A stretch of DNA of 64,000 nt from Gemmatimonadota bacterium (GCA_009692205.1 SHZR01000013.1:1-64000); one strand, 5' to 3'. Shown: positions 23,874 through 33,383, counted from the stretch's first letter. Made by a program: numbers and translations. The notes: a model not told the origin generated them from the sequence alone.

Positions 23874-25348
23874 GTCGGGCGACGTCGCCGAAGGCGGGCA
23901 CGCGCAGTCTTCCCGTCTTCCCGCTGTCCCCGGAGCCGGTGCGGGCGGGTGTTCCGCTGGATGTCGTCGCGGCGCGCCACTCGGTCGTCTCGGGCGGGCC
24001 GGCCGGCGGGCCGCGCGTGGCACTCATCACCCTCGGTTGCGACAAGAACACGGTGGACTCGGAGCGCATGCTCGCGACGTTGATCGGCCAGGGCGCGCGG
24101 GTCACGTCGGAGGTGGAGGATGCCGATGTCGTGATTGTGAACACCTGCGGCTTCATCCAGGAGGCGAAGGAGCAGTCGATCGAGACGATCCTGGAGGCGT
24201 GCGCGGCGAAAGGGCGCGGGCGACTCGCGGCCGTCGTGGCCGTGGGTTGCCTCGTGGAGCGGCACGGCGCCGAGCTCGCGGCCGAGATCCCGGAGGTGGA
24301 CCTTTTCCTCGGCCTCACGGATCTGCCGAAGCTGATTCCCGAGCTTCGGCGGCGCGGCTACCTGCCGGAGCCCGACGAGGCTGTGCCGCTCATGGAGCGA
24401 CCGCTGCGCGTCCTTTCCACCGCGACGCCGCACACGTCGTACCTGAAGATCAGCGAGGGATGTGACCATACGTGCGCTTTCTGCGCGATTCCGCTCATGC
24501 GTGGGCTGCATCGCTCGCAGCCGGTGGAGGAGTTGGTCCGCGAAGCCGCGGGACTGGGAGCGGCCGGCGTGAAAGAGCTCAACATCGTATCGCAGGATAC
24601 GACGTGGTACGGACGCGACCTGCGCCGCCATGACGCCCGCGCGCCGCTCTTGCCGGACCTGCTGCGCGCGCTGCTCGCCGGAACGGACGTTCCCTGGTAC
24701 CGACTGTTCTACATGTATCCGTCGGGCATCACCCGAGAGATGGTGGAGCTGATCGCTTCGGAGTCGCGCATCCTCCCCTACCTGGACATGCCGATCCAGC
24801 ACGGCAGCGACCGTATCCTCGAGCTGATGCGTCGGCCGGAGCGACGCGCGACCATCCTCGAGCGCGTGGCTTGGCTGCGCGAGGTGGTGCCGAACCTCAC
24901 GCTCCGCACCACCGTGATCGTCGGCTTCCCCGGAGAGACCGACGACGACTTCCGCGAGATGCTCGATCTCCTAGAGGAAGTGTCGTTCGATCGGGTGGGC
25001 GCGTTCGCGTACTCCCTCGAGGAAGGAACGCGCGCGGCGGAATTCGGCGGCCAGGTGCCCCCCGAGGAGGCGCGCGATCGGCTCGAGGAACTGCTGGACG
25101 CGCAGCGCGGCATCTCGCTCGACCGGAACTCGGCGCTCATCGGCACCGTGGCGGAGGCGATGGTCGACGAGCGCGTGGAGGGCGACCCCGAGTACGTCGC
25201 GGTCGTACGCACCCACGCCCAGGCTCTCGACATCGACGGGGTCACCCACCTCCGAGGTCCCGCCGAGGTGGATCCAGGAACGATGCTCGAAGTACACATC
25301 GTGGACGCGCTCGATTACGACCTCGTGGCCGAAGTTCGAACCCGTTGA
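23870..25348 (+). CDS. rimO: ribosomal protein uS12 methylthiotransferase RimO
   Basis: RimO adds a methylthio group to an Asp of ribosomal protein S12. The product has 492 residues. An N-terminal MTTase domain starts at VALITLGCDKNTVDSERML. The radical-SAM motif CDHTCAFCAIPLMRG supplies the three cysteines of the second cluster, and a TRAM domain closes the protein. Members usually begin at the LGC segment; here the first 49 residues, from the GTG overlapping lolA, are an extra Pro/Ala-rich extension or a start-site artefact. I see no better ATG, GTG or TTG close to the conserved start. Confidence 0.93.
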   Translation: MSRATSPKAGTRSLPVFPLSPEPVRAGVPLDVVAARHSVVSGGPAGGPRVALITLGCDKNTVDSERMLATLIGQGARVTSEVEDADVVIVNTCGFIQEAKEQSIETILEACAAKGRGRLAAVVAVGCLVERHGAELAAEIPEVDLFLGLTDLPKLIPELRRRGYLPEPDEAVPLMERPLRVLSTATPHTSYLKISEGCDHTCAFCAIPLMRGLHRSQPVEELVREAAGLGAAGVKELNIVSQDTTWYGRDLRRHDARAPLLPDLLRALLAGTDVPWYRLFYMYPSGITREMVELIASESRILPYLDMPIQHGSDRILELMRRPERRATILERVAWLREVVPNLTLRTTVIVGFPGETDDDFREMLDLLEEVSFDRVGAFAYSLEEGTRAAEFGGQVPPEEARDRLEELLDAQRGISLDRNSALIGTVAEAMVDERVEGDPEYVAVVRTHAQALDIDGVTHLRGPAEVDPGTMLEVHIVDALDYDLVAEVRTR

Positions 25349-25359
25349 GGAGAGCTGGA

Positions 25360-26031
25360 ATGGCGCCTGTGCGCGGCATGATCGGGGTGGTGGCTTGCGC
25401 TAGCCTGCTCTCGCCCGCCGGGGCCCTCGGGCAGGAAGTCGCGGACCTGGACTACGAGCACCTGGGCTTCCGGGGGTTCGGCTTCGACTGGGGACAGATG
25501 TGGCCGACTCGGATCGAGCGCACGGGAGGTCCCTCTCTTCGCATCGACATGGGATACGCGGGGCCTGGGCTTCGCATCGTCCCCAGCATCGGGTACTGGT
25601 CGTCGCCGCTCGAGCAGGCCGAGATCACGGAGCTCGAGGACCGCATCGAGCAGCTCATCGCCGACCAGTCGGGGGCGCCGTCACCGCCGCTCGATCTCGG
25701 CACCGTCAAGTGGCGGGACGTCGCGATCGGGGTGGATGCGCACGTCGTTTGGGACTCGCTGCTCGACGTGCTCACCTACGGGGGAATCGGCGTCACCGCG
25801 CACATCCTCGACGGCAACGGCGGCGCCATCAACGGCACGATCATCGATGACTTGCTCGACTCCGTGACCGCGGGCTTCAACCTCCATTTCGGACTCGAGT
25901 ACCCGCTGACGGAGCGTCTGCGCGTCTACACGGTGTCGAAGTACGAGGTGCTCAGCGACCTCCAGTACTTCACAGTTCGCGCGGGCTGGCAGATCATGAC
26001 CGGCCCGAACGCTCCAGGCGAGGGACGATGA
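25360..26031 (+). CDS. predicted outer-membrane beta-barrel protein
   Basis: The function is unknown. The product has 223 residues. A signal peptide ends at SPAGALGQE, followed by alternating hydrophobic/aromatic strands (LRIDMGYAGPGLRIVPSIGYW, VTAGFNLHFGLEYPL, YTVSKYEVLSDLQYFTVRAGW) that end in an aromatic-containing strand, as in small OmpA-like barrels. A helical insertion with many acidic residues lies near 85-105. ATG 25360 was chosen because GGAG precedes it and a signal peptide follows. The stop overlaps the Gfo/Idh gene's ATG. Confidence 0.75.
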   Translation: MAPVRGMIGVVACASLLSPAGALGQEVADLDYEHLGFRGFGFDWGQMWPTRIERTGGPSLRIDMGYAGPGLRIVPSIGYWSSPLEQAEITELEDRIEQLIADQSGAPSPPLDLGTVKWRDVAIGVDAHVVWDSLLDVLTYGGIGVTAHILDGNGGAINGTIIDDLLDSVTAGFNLHFGLEYPLTERLRVYTVSKYEVLSDLQYFTVRAGWQIMTGPNAPGEGR

Positions 26032-27044
26032 ACGAGGGCGCACCCGCCGTCCGCGTCGGCGTCATCGGCACCGGCGCCATCAGCCAGGTCGTGCACGTGC
26101 CGATCTTCGCGGAGCGCGAGGACGTAGAGCTCGTTGCGGTCGCCGACGCGGACCTGCACAAAGCGGAGGCGCTCTCTCGCCGATTCAAGATCCCGCACGT
26201 GTGCGACGCCGACACCCTCATCGCGCGCGACGACTTGGACGCCGTCGTGATCTGCACGCCGAACCATCTCCACGAGGAGATGGCGATCGCGGCGCTGGAG
26301 GCGGGGAAGCACGTTTTCGTGGAGCGCCCGTTGGCCACGACCTCGGCAGGCGCCGCGCGAGTGATCCAGGCCGCCGAGCGCGCGGGGCGCGTTCTGGTCG
26401 CGGGGATGCCGCACAGGTTCCGCCCCGGCGTGGTGGCGTTGCGCGACTTCGTCGCAGGGGGCGAACTCGGAGAGGTGTACTCCGTGCGGGGGAGCTGGAT
26501 GACGCGCCTCATGCCCGGCTCGCGGCACACCTGGCGCTACGATCGCGGCGCGGCGGGTGGTGGAGCACTCGTCGATCTGGGGGTTCCCGCGCTCGACCTG
26601 TGCATGTGGTTGGTCGGGTATCCGACGGTGAAACGTGTTTCGTGCGTGACCGCGCCGCGGGGGGCTTCGGCCGAGGACGTTGCGACGCTGTTGGCCGAGA
26701 CCGAGGGCGGCCTCGCGCTCTCCTTGGAAGTCAGCAACAGGCTCTTCGCCGGGGACGACCGCTACTTCGCCCGCATCATGGGCACCGAAGGGTCGGGGTC
26801 GCTCCCGCCTCTCGAGGTGTACAAGCAGCTCGGCGGACGTCCGATCGAAGTGACCCCACGGCAGCCGCGCCCGAGCGGCGGCGAGAACCCCTACACAAAT
26901 GCATACCGCCGGCTGCTCGACGACTTCGTGCAGAGCGTGGCCGGCCGTAGCGACGCGCCGCTACCCCGCGAGCAGGTGGCGCTGATGGCGCTGATCGAGG
27001 CGGCATACCGCGCGGCCGAGGCTGGCTGCGAGGTGGAGCTATAG
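26028..27044 (+). CDS. Gfo/Idh/MocA family NAD(P)-dependent oxidoreductase
   Basis: Enzymes of this family oxidise or reduce sugars, inositols or related ring compounds. The product has 338 residues. The Rossmann motif VGVIGTGAISQVVHVP is at the N-terminus, VVICTPNHLHEEMAIAALEAG follows, and HVFVERPLATT holds the position of the usual catalytic EKP lysine. Here that segment reads VERPLA, so the common Lys is replaced by Arg. The C-terminal sheet domain begins near GELGEVYSVRGSW. The substrate cannot be told. It lies between the barrel gene and lnt. Confidence 0.85.
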   Translation: MNEGAPAVRVGVIGTGAISQVVHVPIFAEREDVELVAVADADLHKAEALSRRFKIPHVCDADTLIARDDLDAVVICTPNHLHEEMAIAALEAGKHVFVERPLATTSAGAARVIQAAERAGRVLVAGMPHRFRPGVVALRDFVAGGELGEVYSVRGSWMTRLMPGSRHTWRYDRGAAGGGALVDLGVPALDLCMWLVGYPTVKRVSCVTAPRGASAEDVATLLAETEGGLALSLEVSNRLFAGDDRYFARIMGTEGSGSLPPLEVYKQLGGRPIEVTPRQPRPSGGENPYTNAYRRLLDDFVQSVAGRSDAPLPREQVALMALIEAAYRAAEAGCEVEL

Positions 27045-27046
27045 CC

Positions 27047-28669
27047 GTGTCGGCGGGGCCCGGTCGGTTCGCGGCGCTGAAGGCGCTGTTCTGGCCTCGT
27101 CAGGGCGAGCGGCTCGTGCCGGCCGTCTCCGCCGTGCTGCTCGCGCTCTCGTATCCGCCGCTGCACCTCCTGGTGCCGCCGTTCGTGGGGCTCGTGCCCT
27201 TCGCGCTCTGGATCCACGGGTTGGCACCCGACGCCGACGGTCGCCGCGCGGCGGTTCGGGGCTCGATCGTGTTCGGCGCGATCCACTTCGGCATCGTGTT
27301 CTACTGGATCCTGATTGCGTTGATCTGGTTCACGCCGCTGGCCATTCTCGCGTTCCTCGCGGCGCTCTTCGGGCTCATCGGGATCGCGTCTCTGTTCGGC
27401 TGGATCCTCTTCCGTGCGGTCCACGGGGTGCGCGCGCCGTTATGGATCGCGCTTCCCGTGGCATGGGTGGCCGGGGAGTGGACGCGCGCCCACTTGCCGA
27501 GCACGATCGCGTTCCCGTGGCTCGACCTCGGCACGTCGCTCACCGGCTTTCCGGAGCTGGTCGGCATCGCGGAGCTCGTGGGGAGTCGCGGCGTCTCGTT
27601 CTGGATCGCGCTGGTGAACGGCCTACTCGCGGTCCTCGTGCTCCGGGTTCGGGAGCGGAAGCGTTGGGTCCGCCAGGCCGCGGTGGCCGCGCTCGCGGTC
27701 ACGCTGCCCATGGCGTGGGGGATCTGGCGTGCCGGCACGCTACCGGTTCGGGAGGCCGGCACCGTGACGGTCGTGCAGCCCAACATTCCCGAGCACATCA
27801 AGCTCGATGCCCGCGCCGGCCTGGACAGCACGTACGCTTCCCTGGTCAGGCTCTGGCCTGGACTCGTGGGCGCCGGTGCGGATCTCGTCGTGCTGCCCGA
27901 GGTCGTCCTGCGCATCTTCCCGCAGGCGGAGATCCACCGCGGATTCATCGAGCCGCTCGTGACATGGTCCCGCTTCGCGCGGGCCCCGATCCTCCTGGGA
28001 GGACTCGGCTACGAGGGAGACCTCACGGGCGCGTACACGCCATACAACTCTGCGTTCGTCGTGGACTCCATGGGCGTGTGGGACTACCGATACGACAAGC
28101 GCTACCTCGTGCCGTTCGTGGAGCGGGTTCCGCTCATTCCTTCGCGGTGGTTCGGCACTCTGCAGTACTTCGGCGGCTTCGGCGTCGGGGAGGGTTGGCC
28201 CCTCGCCCGCGTGGGGGACACCGCGTACGGCGTCCTCATCTGCTACGAATCCTCGTATCCCGAAGGGGCGCGGCACTTCCGGCTCGAGGGGGCAGACGTC
28301 CTGCTCAACATCACCAACGACGCCTGGTACGGCCGCGAGCCGCTCTACGCCCGGACCACGGCCCTCTGGCAGCACCCGGCCCACATGGTCATGCGGGCCA
28401 TCGAGAACCGCATGGGGGTGGCGCGGTCGGCCAATACCGGGATCTCGCTCTTCGTGGATCCCGTGGGTCGCGTGCAGAGTCGCACCTATCTATTCGAGGC
28501 CAATCTCCTTACGGACACGGTTCTCACCACCGACATCCTGACCTTCTACACGCGCTACGGCGACCTCGTGGGGAGCGGCGCCGCGGCGGCAGCGCTGCTC
28601 CTGGTCGTGGCCTCGGCCAGCCTCGCCCGCAGGGGTCGATCCCTGGACCCCTCGCGCCACGAAGCTTAG
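27047..28669 (+). CDS. lnt: apolipoprotein N-acyltransferase
   Basis: Lnt adds the third acyl chain to lipoproteins in the inner membrane. The product has 540 residues from a GTG. Several membrane helices fill residues 15-225. The nitrilase-like periplasmic domain starts at VTVVQPNIPEHIKLD. The catalytic Glu is in LVVLPEVVLR, the Lys in YRYDKRYLVPF, and the Cys in GVLICYESSYPEGAR. A last membrane helix is at about 505-530. It is consistent with the lipoproteins and LolA encoded in the window. Confidence 0.95.
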   Translation: MSAGPGRFAALKALFWPRQGERLVPAVSAVLLALSYPPLHLLVPPFVGLVPFALWIHGLAPDADGRRAAVRGSIVFGAIHFGIVFYWILIALIWFTPLAILAFLAALFGLIGIASLFGWILFRAVHGVRAPLWIALPVAWVAGEWTRAHLPSTIAFPWLDLGTSLTGFPELVGIAELVGSRGVSFWIALVNGLLAVLVLRVRERKRWVRQAAVAALAVTLPMAWGIWRAGTLPVREAGTVTVVQPNIPEHIKLDARAGLDSTYASLVRLWPGLVGAGADLVVLPEVVLRIFPQAEIHRGFIEPLVTWSRFARAPILLGGLGYEGDLTGAYTPYNSAFVVDSMGVWDYRYDKRYLVPFVERVPLIPSRWFGTLQYFGGFGVGEGWPLARVGDTAYGVLICYESSYPEGARHFRLEGADVLLNITNDAWYGREPLYARTTALWQHPAHMVMRAIENRMGVARSANTGISLFVDPVGRVQSRTYLFEANLLTDTVLTTDILTFYTRYGDLVGSGAAAAALLLVVASASLARRGRSLDPSRHEA

Positions 28670-28720
28670 GTTTTCCGGCTGTTGCTGGGCGGCGCGGGCC
28701 TTCGGAGTGGGGAGATGGAC

Positions 28721-28930
28721 ATGAAGCAGGGAATTCATCCCGAGTACATGACCGCGACGGTGATGTGCGCGTGCGGGAATCGGTTCCAGACGATGGCCAC
28801 GATGACTGAGCTCCACGTGGAGATCTGCTCGGTGTGCCATCCCTTCTACACGGGCAAGCAGCGCCTCATCGACACGGCTGGCCGCGTCGACCGCTTCAAG
28901 AAGAGATACGGGGTCGCCGAGAGCAGCTGA
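28721..28930 (+). CDS. rpmE: 50S ribosomal protein L31
   Basis: The 69 residues begin [19 protein letters not shown], the L31 signature. The zinc ligands are the CAC pair near residue 16 and CSVC further on, so this is the zinc-containing type. ATG 28721 was preferred to ATG 28715 because GGGGAG ends six bases before it and the product then matches the family start. It precedes prfA by 41 bp. Confidence 0.95.
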   Translation: MKQGIHPEYMTATVMCACGNRFQTMATMTELHVEICSVCHPFYTGKQRLIDTAGRVDRFKKRYGVAESS

Positions 28931-28971
28931 GCAGGGTCGGGCACCATTCCCGGCCGATCGCGCGGCCTGCC

Positions 28972-30063
28972 ATGAAACCCGCTACTCTCGACCCTAAGCT
29001 GGACGAACGGCTGAGCCAGGCCGAGCGTCGGTTCGCGGAAGTGAACGACGCCCTCGCGAGCCCGGACGTGCTCTCGAGTCCCGACAAGCTCCGTGAGTTG
29101 GGCCAGGAGCGGTCTCACCTCGATCCGTTGGTTACGTCGGGGGGCCGCCTGAGGGCGGCGCTCGAAGAGTACGGTGGTGCGCTGGAGCTGCTCGAGTTGG
29201 ACGAAGCCGATATGCGCGCCCTCGCGACGGCGGAGATCGCGCGTCTCGACAAGACCATCGATGCGCTCAGCGCCGAAGTCCGGGAACTGCTGGTGCCGCA
29301 GGACCCCCTCGGGGACCGGGCGGCCGTGGTCGAGATCCGCGCGGGGACCGGGGGCGACGAGGCGGGCCTCTTCGCTTCCGATCTCATGGAGATGTACCGG
29401 CGCTTGGCCGAACGACAGGGTTGGACGATCGAGCTCATGAGCCTGTCTCACGGAATTCCGGGCTCGATCAAGGAGGCGATCTTCACCGTGCGCGGCAGGG
29501 GCGTATACGGCCGCCTGCGCTGGGAGTCGGGCGTGCACCGCGTGCAGCGCGTGCCCGCCACCGAGGGACAGGGCCGCATCCATACCTCCGCAGCCACGGT
29601 CGCGGTGCTTCCCGAGGCGGAAGAGGTGGACCTGCACATCGAGCCCGGCGATCTCCGCATCGACGTGTACCGCTCCTCGGGTCCAGGCGGCCAGTCGGTC
29701 AACACTACGGACTCAGCGGTGCGGATCACGCACCTTCCGTCGGGCTTGGTGGTCACGTGCCAGGACGAGAAGTCGCAGCACAAGAATAAGGCGAAGGCGC
29801 TCAAGGTGCTGAGGAGCCGACTGCTCGATCGGATGATCGCGGAGCGGGAGGCCGTGCGAGCGCGCGAGCGCAAGACGCAGGTGGGCACCGGCGACCGCTC
29901 GGCGAAGATCCGCACGTACAATTTCCCGCAGAACCGCGTGACCGACCACCGCATCGGGCTCACGCTCCACAAGCTGACCGAGGTGCTCAACGGCGATCTC
30001 GGCGAGCTCATGAACGCGCTCCGCCTCGCCGACGAGGAAGAGCGCTTGGGCGGAGAGGCGTGA
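28972..30063 (+). CDS. prfA: peptide chain release factor 1
   Basis: RF1 terminates translation at UAA and UAG. The product has 363 residues. The stop-codon recognition region reads [18 protein letters not shown], with the PAT tripeptide typical of RF1. The catalytic GGQ is at residues 239-241 in [19 protein letters not shown] 28972 was chosen over the frame extension to 28834, which overlaps rpmE. It is followed with a GTGA overlap by prmC, the enzyme that methylates the GGQ glutamine. Confidence 0.96.
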   Translation: MKPATLDPKLDERLSQAERRFAEVNDALASPDVLSSPDKLRELGQERSHLDPLVTSGGRLRAALEEYGGALELLELDEADMRALATAEIARLDKTIDALSAEVRELLVPQDPLGDRAAVVEIRAGTGGDEAGLFASDLMEMYRRLAERQGWTIELMSLSHGIPGSIKEAIFTVRGRGVYGRLRWESGVHRVQRVPATEGQGRIHTSAATVAVLPEAEEVDLHIEPGDLRIDVYRSSGPGGQSVNTTDSAVRITHLPSGLVVTCQDEKSQHKNKAKALKVLRSRLLDRMIAEREAVRARERKTQVGTGDRSAKIRTYNFPQNRVTDHRIGLTLHKLTEVLNGDLGELMNALRLADEEERLGGEA

Positions 30064-30980
30064 GCGGCTCCTCGAGCGCGCGAGCGCACGCCGAGACGTG
30101 GACCGTGCTCCGGCTCATGCTGTGGAGCGCCGACTACCTCAAGACGCAGGGCGTGCCGAGCGCTCGCCTGGACGCGGAGTACCTGCTCGCTCACGTGCTC
30201 GGGTTGGGAAGGCTCGAGATGTACCTTCAGCACGAGCGGCCGCTCACGGCTCGTGAGCTTGACGAGTTCCGTCCGCTGCTCAAACGGCGCGCGAAGCGCG
30301 AGCCGCTCCAGTACGTCCTCGGTCGCCAGGCCTTCAGAGACCTCGACCTCGAGGTGCGTCCAGGCGTCCTGATCCCGAGGCCCGAGACCGAGCGACTGGT
30401 GGAGGAAGTGCTCACGTGGGCGCGGGCCCGCGGCCGTGGCGATCTGGTCGGGCTCGACCTCGGCACGGGGTCGGGCGCGATCGCCCTCTCCCTGCTGTCC
30501 GAGGGACCCTTCGAGCGGTTCGTCGGCACGGATGTCTCGCCTGCGGCCCTCGAGGTCGCGGCCGGGAATCGAGATGCGCTCGGCATGGGAGAGCGGCTGG
30601 AACTGCGTGCCGGCGCGTGCTTCGAACCGGTGCGCGCGGGCGAGCGTTTCGACCTGATCGTGTCGAATCCGCCCTATGTGGCGGAGGCCGAGCGGCCGGG
30701 CCTGGCACCCGAGGTCGTTGACTGGGAGCCCGCAGAGGCTCTCTTTGGCGGTCCGGATGGGCTCGAGGTGATCCGGGCGATCGTGCGAGGAGCGGGCTCG
30801 GCCCTAGGACCGGAGGGCCTGCTGGCCCTCGAGGTGGGGGCGGGGCAGGCGAGCGCGGTCGCGGCGCTTCTGGAGATCAGCGGCGATTATCGGGACGTGG
30901 AAATTCGCAAAGATCTCGCAGGGAAGGAGCGCGTGGTGATGGCGACCTTGGCGGCGATGACCAGTCACCGGGGAGGGTGA
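30060..30980 (+). CDS. prmC: release factor glutamine methyltransferase PrmC
   Basis: PrmC methylates the GGQ glutamine of RF1 and RF2 using S-adenosylmethionine. The product has 306 residues from a GTG overlapping the prfA stop. An N-terminal helical domain ([29 protein letters not shown]) precedes the methyltransferase domain with [15 protein letters not shown] and the NPPY motif in [12 protein letters not shown]. The prfA-prmC pair is a very common arrangement. Confidence 0.95.
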   Translation: MSGSSSARAHAETWTVLRLMLWSADYLKTQGVPSARLDAEYLLAHVLGLGRLEMYLQHERPLTARELDEFRPLLKRRAKREPLQYVLGRQAFRDLDLEVRPGVLIPRPETERLVEEVLTWARARGRGDLVGLDLGTGSGAIALSLLSEGPFERFVGTDVSPAALEVAAGNRDALGMGERLELRAGACFEPVRAGERFDLIVSNPPYVAEAERPGLAPEVVDWEPAEALFGGPDGLEVIRAIVRGAGSALGPEGLLALEVGAGQASAVAALLEISGDYRDVEIRKDLAGKERVVMATLAAMTSHRGG

Positions 30981-30983
30981 TGC

Positions 30984-31343
30984 ATGGCGGGCGTCTATGA
31001 GATGGCGAAAGAGCTGGGGGGCGCCCTCGCGCGCACGGAGGAGTATCAGGCCTTCAAACGCGCGATGGATGCGGCCTCCGACGACCGAGAACTCGTCGAG
31101 ATGCGGAACCGCCTCGAAGAGCTCGAGTTGCGGATCGAGACGTCGCTGCGCGCGGGTAAGGAGCCGGATGACGACGTGAAGTCGGCGTACGGCGATGCGA
31201 CCGAGCACCTGCAGACGCTCGCAGGGTATCAGCGTCTCGTCACGGCGCAGTCCAACTTCGACAAAGTGATGTACAAGGTGAATCAGACGGTGGCGCAGGG
31301 TATCGAGGAAGGAGCCCGGAGCCGCATTATCCTCTCGTCGTAG
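30984..31343 (+). CDS. YlbF/YmcA family regulator-like protein
   Basis: The 119 residues are almost entirely helical and match the Com_YlbF pattern: VYEMAKELGGALARTEEYQAFKRA, then a charged mid-helix and FDKVMYKVNQTVAQGIEEGARSRI. In Bacillus such proteins act with YmcA and YaaT on RNase Y and sporulation or competence; whether that holds here is unknown. GGAGGG lies 5-10 bases before the ATG. It follows prmC directly. Confidence 0.8.
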   Translation: MAGVYEMAKELGGALARTEEYQAFKRAMDAASDDRELVEMRNRLEELELRIETSLRAGKEPDDDVKSAYGDATEHLQTLAGYQRLVTAQSNFDKVMYKVNQTVAQGIEEGARSRIILSS

Positions 31344-31390
31344 TCCTGCGCGGCGAGTCCACTGCTACTACTACATCTCGAGGACGAGAC

Positions 31391-32704
31391 GTGAAGCAGC
31401 CTTCAGAGATCAAGCCGGCCAAGGGAAAGCTCGGAGTGCTCCTGCCTGGATTCGGAGCCGTGGCCACGACCTTCGTCGCGGGGGTCGAGGCCGTCCGACG
31501 TGGACTGGCGCAGCCCATAGGCAGTCTGACCCAGCTGAACACCATCCGGCTGGGCAAGCGGACCGACGGGCGCACGCCGCTCATCAAGGAATTCGTTCCG
31601 CTCGCCAGCCTCGACGACCTCGTCTTCGGCGCGTGGGATCCGATTCCGGACGACGGCTACGCGAGTGCGATCAACGCGGGCGTGCTGGACAAGTACGTCC
31701 ACCTGGATCCGATCAAGGACTTCCTCTCCGGCATCAAGCCGATGCCGGCGGCGTTCAGCACGTCGTACGTCAAGAAGCTCGAAGGACCCAATACGAAGAA
31801 GGGCACGAAGAAGCAGCAGGCCGAGGCGCTGCGCGAGGACATCCGCCGCTTCAAGAAGGACAACGGCTGCGATCGCCTCGTGATGGTGTGGTGCGGATCG
31901 ACCGAGATCTTCCTGCGTCCCGGCCCGACGCACGAGACCCTCGAGTCCTTCGAGGCCGCGATGGCCACGGACGACCCGAGCATCGCGCCCAGCATGCTCT
32001 ACGCGTATGCCGCGATCATGGAAGGCGTCGCGTACGCGAACGGCGCGCCGAACCTTTCCGGTGACATCGCCGTGCTCGAGAAGCTGGCCCGCGACCGCGG
32101 GGTGCCGATCTGCGGCAAGGACTTCAAGACCGGCCAGACGTTCCTCAAGACCGTGCTCGCTCCGGCGTTCAAGGCGCGCATGATCGGAGTGTCGGGTTGG
32201 TTCAGCACGAACATCCTCGGCAATCGCGACGGAGAGGTGCTCGACGACCCGGAGTCCTTCAAGACGAAGGAGGAGTCCAAGCTGGGCGTGCTGGAGCACA
32301 TCTTCCAGCCCGACATGTATCCGCAGCTGTACGGCGACATGTACCACAAGGTGCGGATCAACTACTACCCGCCGCGCGGGGACAACAAGGAAGGGTGGGA
32401 CAACATCGACATCTTCGGCTGGATGGGATATCCCATGCAGATCAAGGTCGACTTCCTCTGCCGTGACTCGATTCTCGCGGCGCCCCTCGTCCTGGACCTC
32501 GTGCTCTTCCTGGACCTGGCTCAGCGCGCCGGCATCGGCGGCATCCAGGAGTGGCTCTCGTTCTACTTCAAGTCGCCCCAGACCGCGCCCGGGCTGTATG
32601 CCGAGCACGACCTCTTCATTCAGCACTGGAAGCTCAAGAACACGCTGCGCTGGATGATGGGCGAGGAGCTCGTCACGCACCTGGGAGTCGAGTATTACGA
32701 CTAG
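31391..32704 (+). CDS. ino1: inositol-3-phosphate synthase
   Basis: It converts glucose 6-phosphate to myo-inositol 1-phosphate (L-myo-inositol 3-phosphate) with NAD. The product has 437 residues from a GTG start. The NAD-binding motif is GVLLPGFGAVATTFVAGVEA. Family segments include FKTGQTFLKTVLAPAF, GWFSTNILGNRDGEVLDDP, and FLCRDSILAAPLVLDLVLF. The size fits the long form found in many bacteria and eukaryotes. It suggests inositol-containing lipids or solutes. Its end overlaps the presumed start of tmk. Confidence 0.94.
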   Translation: MKQPSEIKPAKGKLGVLLPGFGAVATTFVAGVEAVRRGLAQPIGSLTQLNTIRLGKRTDGRTPLIKEFVPLASLDDLVFGAWDPIPDDGYASAINAGVLDKYVHLDPIKDFLSGIKPMPAAFSTSYVKKLEGPNTKKGTKKQQAEALREDIRRFKKDNGCDRLVMVWCGSTEIFLRPGPTHETLESFEAAMATDDPSIAPSMLYAYAAIMEGVAYANGAPNLSGDIAVLEKLARDRGVPICGKDFKTGQTFLKTVLAPAFKARMIGVSGWFSTNILGNRDGEVLDDPESFKTKEESKLGVLEHIFQPDMYPQLYGDMYHKVRINYYPPRGDNKEGWDNIDIFGWMGYPMQIKVDFLCRDSILAAPLVLDLVLFLDLAQRAGIGGIQEWLSFYFKSPQTAPGLYAEHDLFIQHWKLKNTLRWMMGEELVTHLGVEYYD

Positions 32705-33383
32705 GAAAGGCGCTGGCTGTTTCATCGTCCTCGAGGGCATCGACGGAGTCGGCAAGTCCACTCAGGTCGCGCTCTTGGCGGCCTGGTTGGACGCCGCCGA
32801 GGTGCCCCACGTGGTCGTCAGGGAGCCGGGCGGCACGCCGCTCGGCGAGGTGATCCGGGACCTGGTGCTCAAGCGGACCGACCTCGACGTCGGGCCGGCG
32901 TCCGAACTCCTCATGATGTTGGCCGCGCGGGCGGCGCTCGTCCGGGACGTCGTGGGGCCCGCGCTCGAGGCGGGCAAGTTGGTCCTGGCGGACCGGTTCG
33001 CGCTCTCGACGCTCGCGTATCAGGCCTACGGCAGGGGGCTCGATCCGGCGCGCGTACACCCGGCGCTCGACATCGCCACGGGAGGGCTGCGCCCGGACCT
33101 CTACGTCGTACTCGATCTGCCGTTGCGGGAGGCCGCGGAGCGACGTCACCGCGGCCGTGGCCGGCCCGACCGCTTCGAGAGCGAGGGAGAAGCCTTCCGA
33201 CACAAGGTTCGGGATGCCTATCTTGCGTTGGCCCAGGACGAGCCGGGCGTCGAGCTCCTCGACGCCCAGGGGACGCCGGAGGAAGTGCACGCGCGCATTT
33301 GCGGCCTGCTTGCCGCGCGCCTTCCCGCGTTCGTCCCCGCGGCCTCCGGGGGGCCCGGCCGAAGGGAGCGGGATGATGGGTAA
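32694..33383 (+). CDS. tmk: thymidylate kinase, apparent ATT start
   Basis: Tmk phosphorylates dTMP to dTDP. The P-loop LEGIDGVGKSTQ and following REPGGTPLGEVIRDL, VLADRFALSTLAYQAYGRGLD and VLDLPL segments are typical. The family protein must begin shortly before FIVLEGIDG, yet between the in-frame stop at 32655 and the P-loop no ATG, GTG or TTG exists. The first in-frame TTG (32775) would delete the P-loop. ATT at 32694 has GGGAG six bases upstream and gives nine residues before FIVLEG, so I take it as the start. It overlaps the last codons of ino1. A base error or indel near here is the alternative. Product length would be 229 residues. Confidence 0.85.
   Translation: MTTRKGAGCFIVLEGIDGVGKSTQVALLAAWLDAAEVPHVVVREPGGTPLGEVIRDLVLKRTDLDVGPASELLMMLAARAALVRDVVGPALEAGKLVLADRFALSTLAYQAYGRGLDPARVHPALDIATGGLRPDLYVVLDLPLREAAERRHRGRGRPDRFESEGEAFRHKVRDAYLALAQDEPGVELLDAQGTPEEVHARICGLLAARLPAFVPAASGGPGRRERDDG

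Noticed and set aside
31403-32761. 452-codon minus-strand open frame opposite ino1
   Set aside because: It shadows a strongly conserved gene and shows only His/Arg/Val-rich text without motifs.
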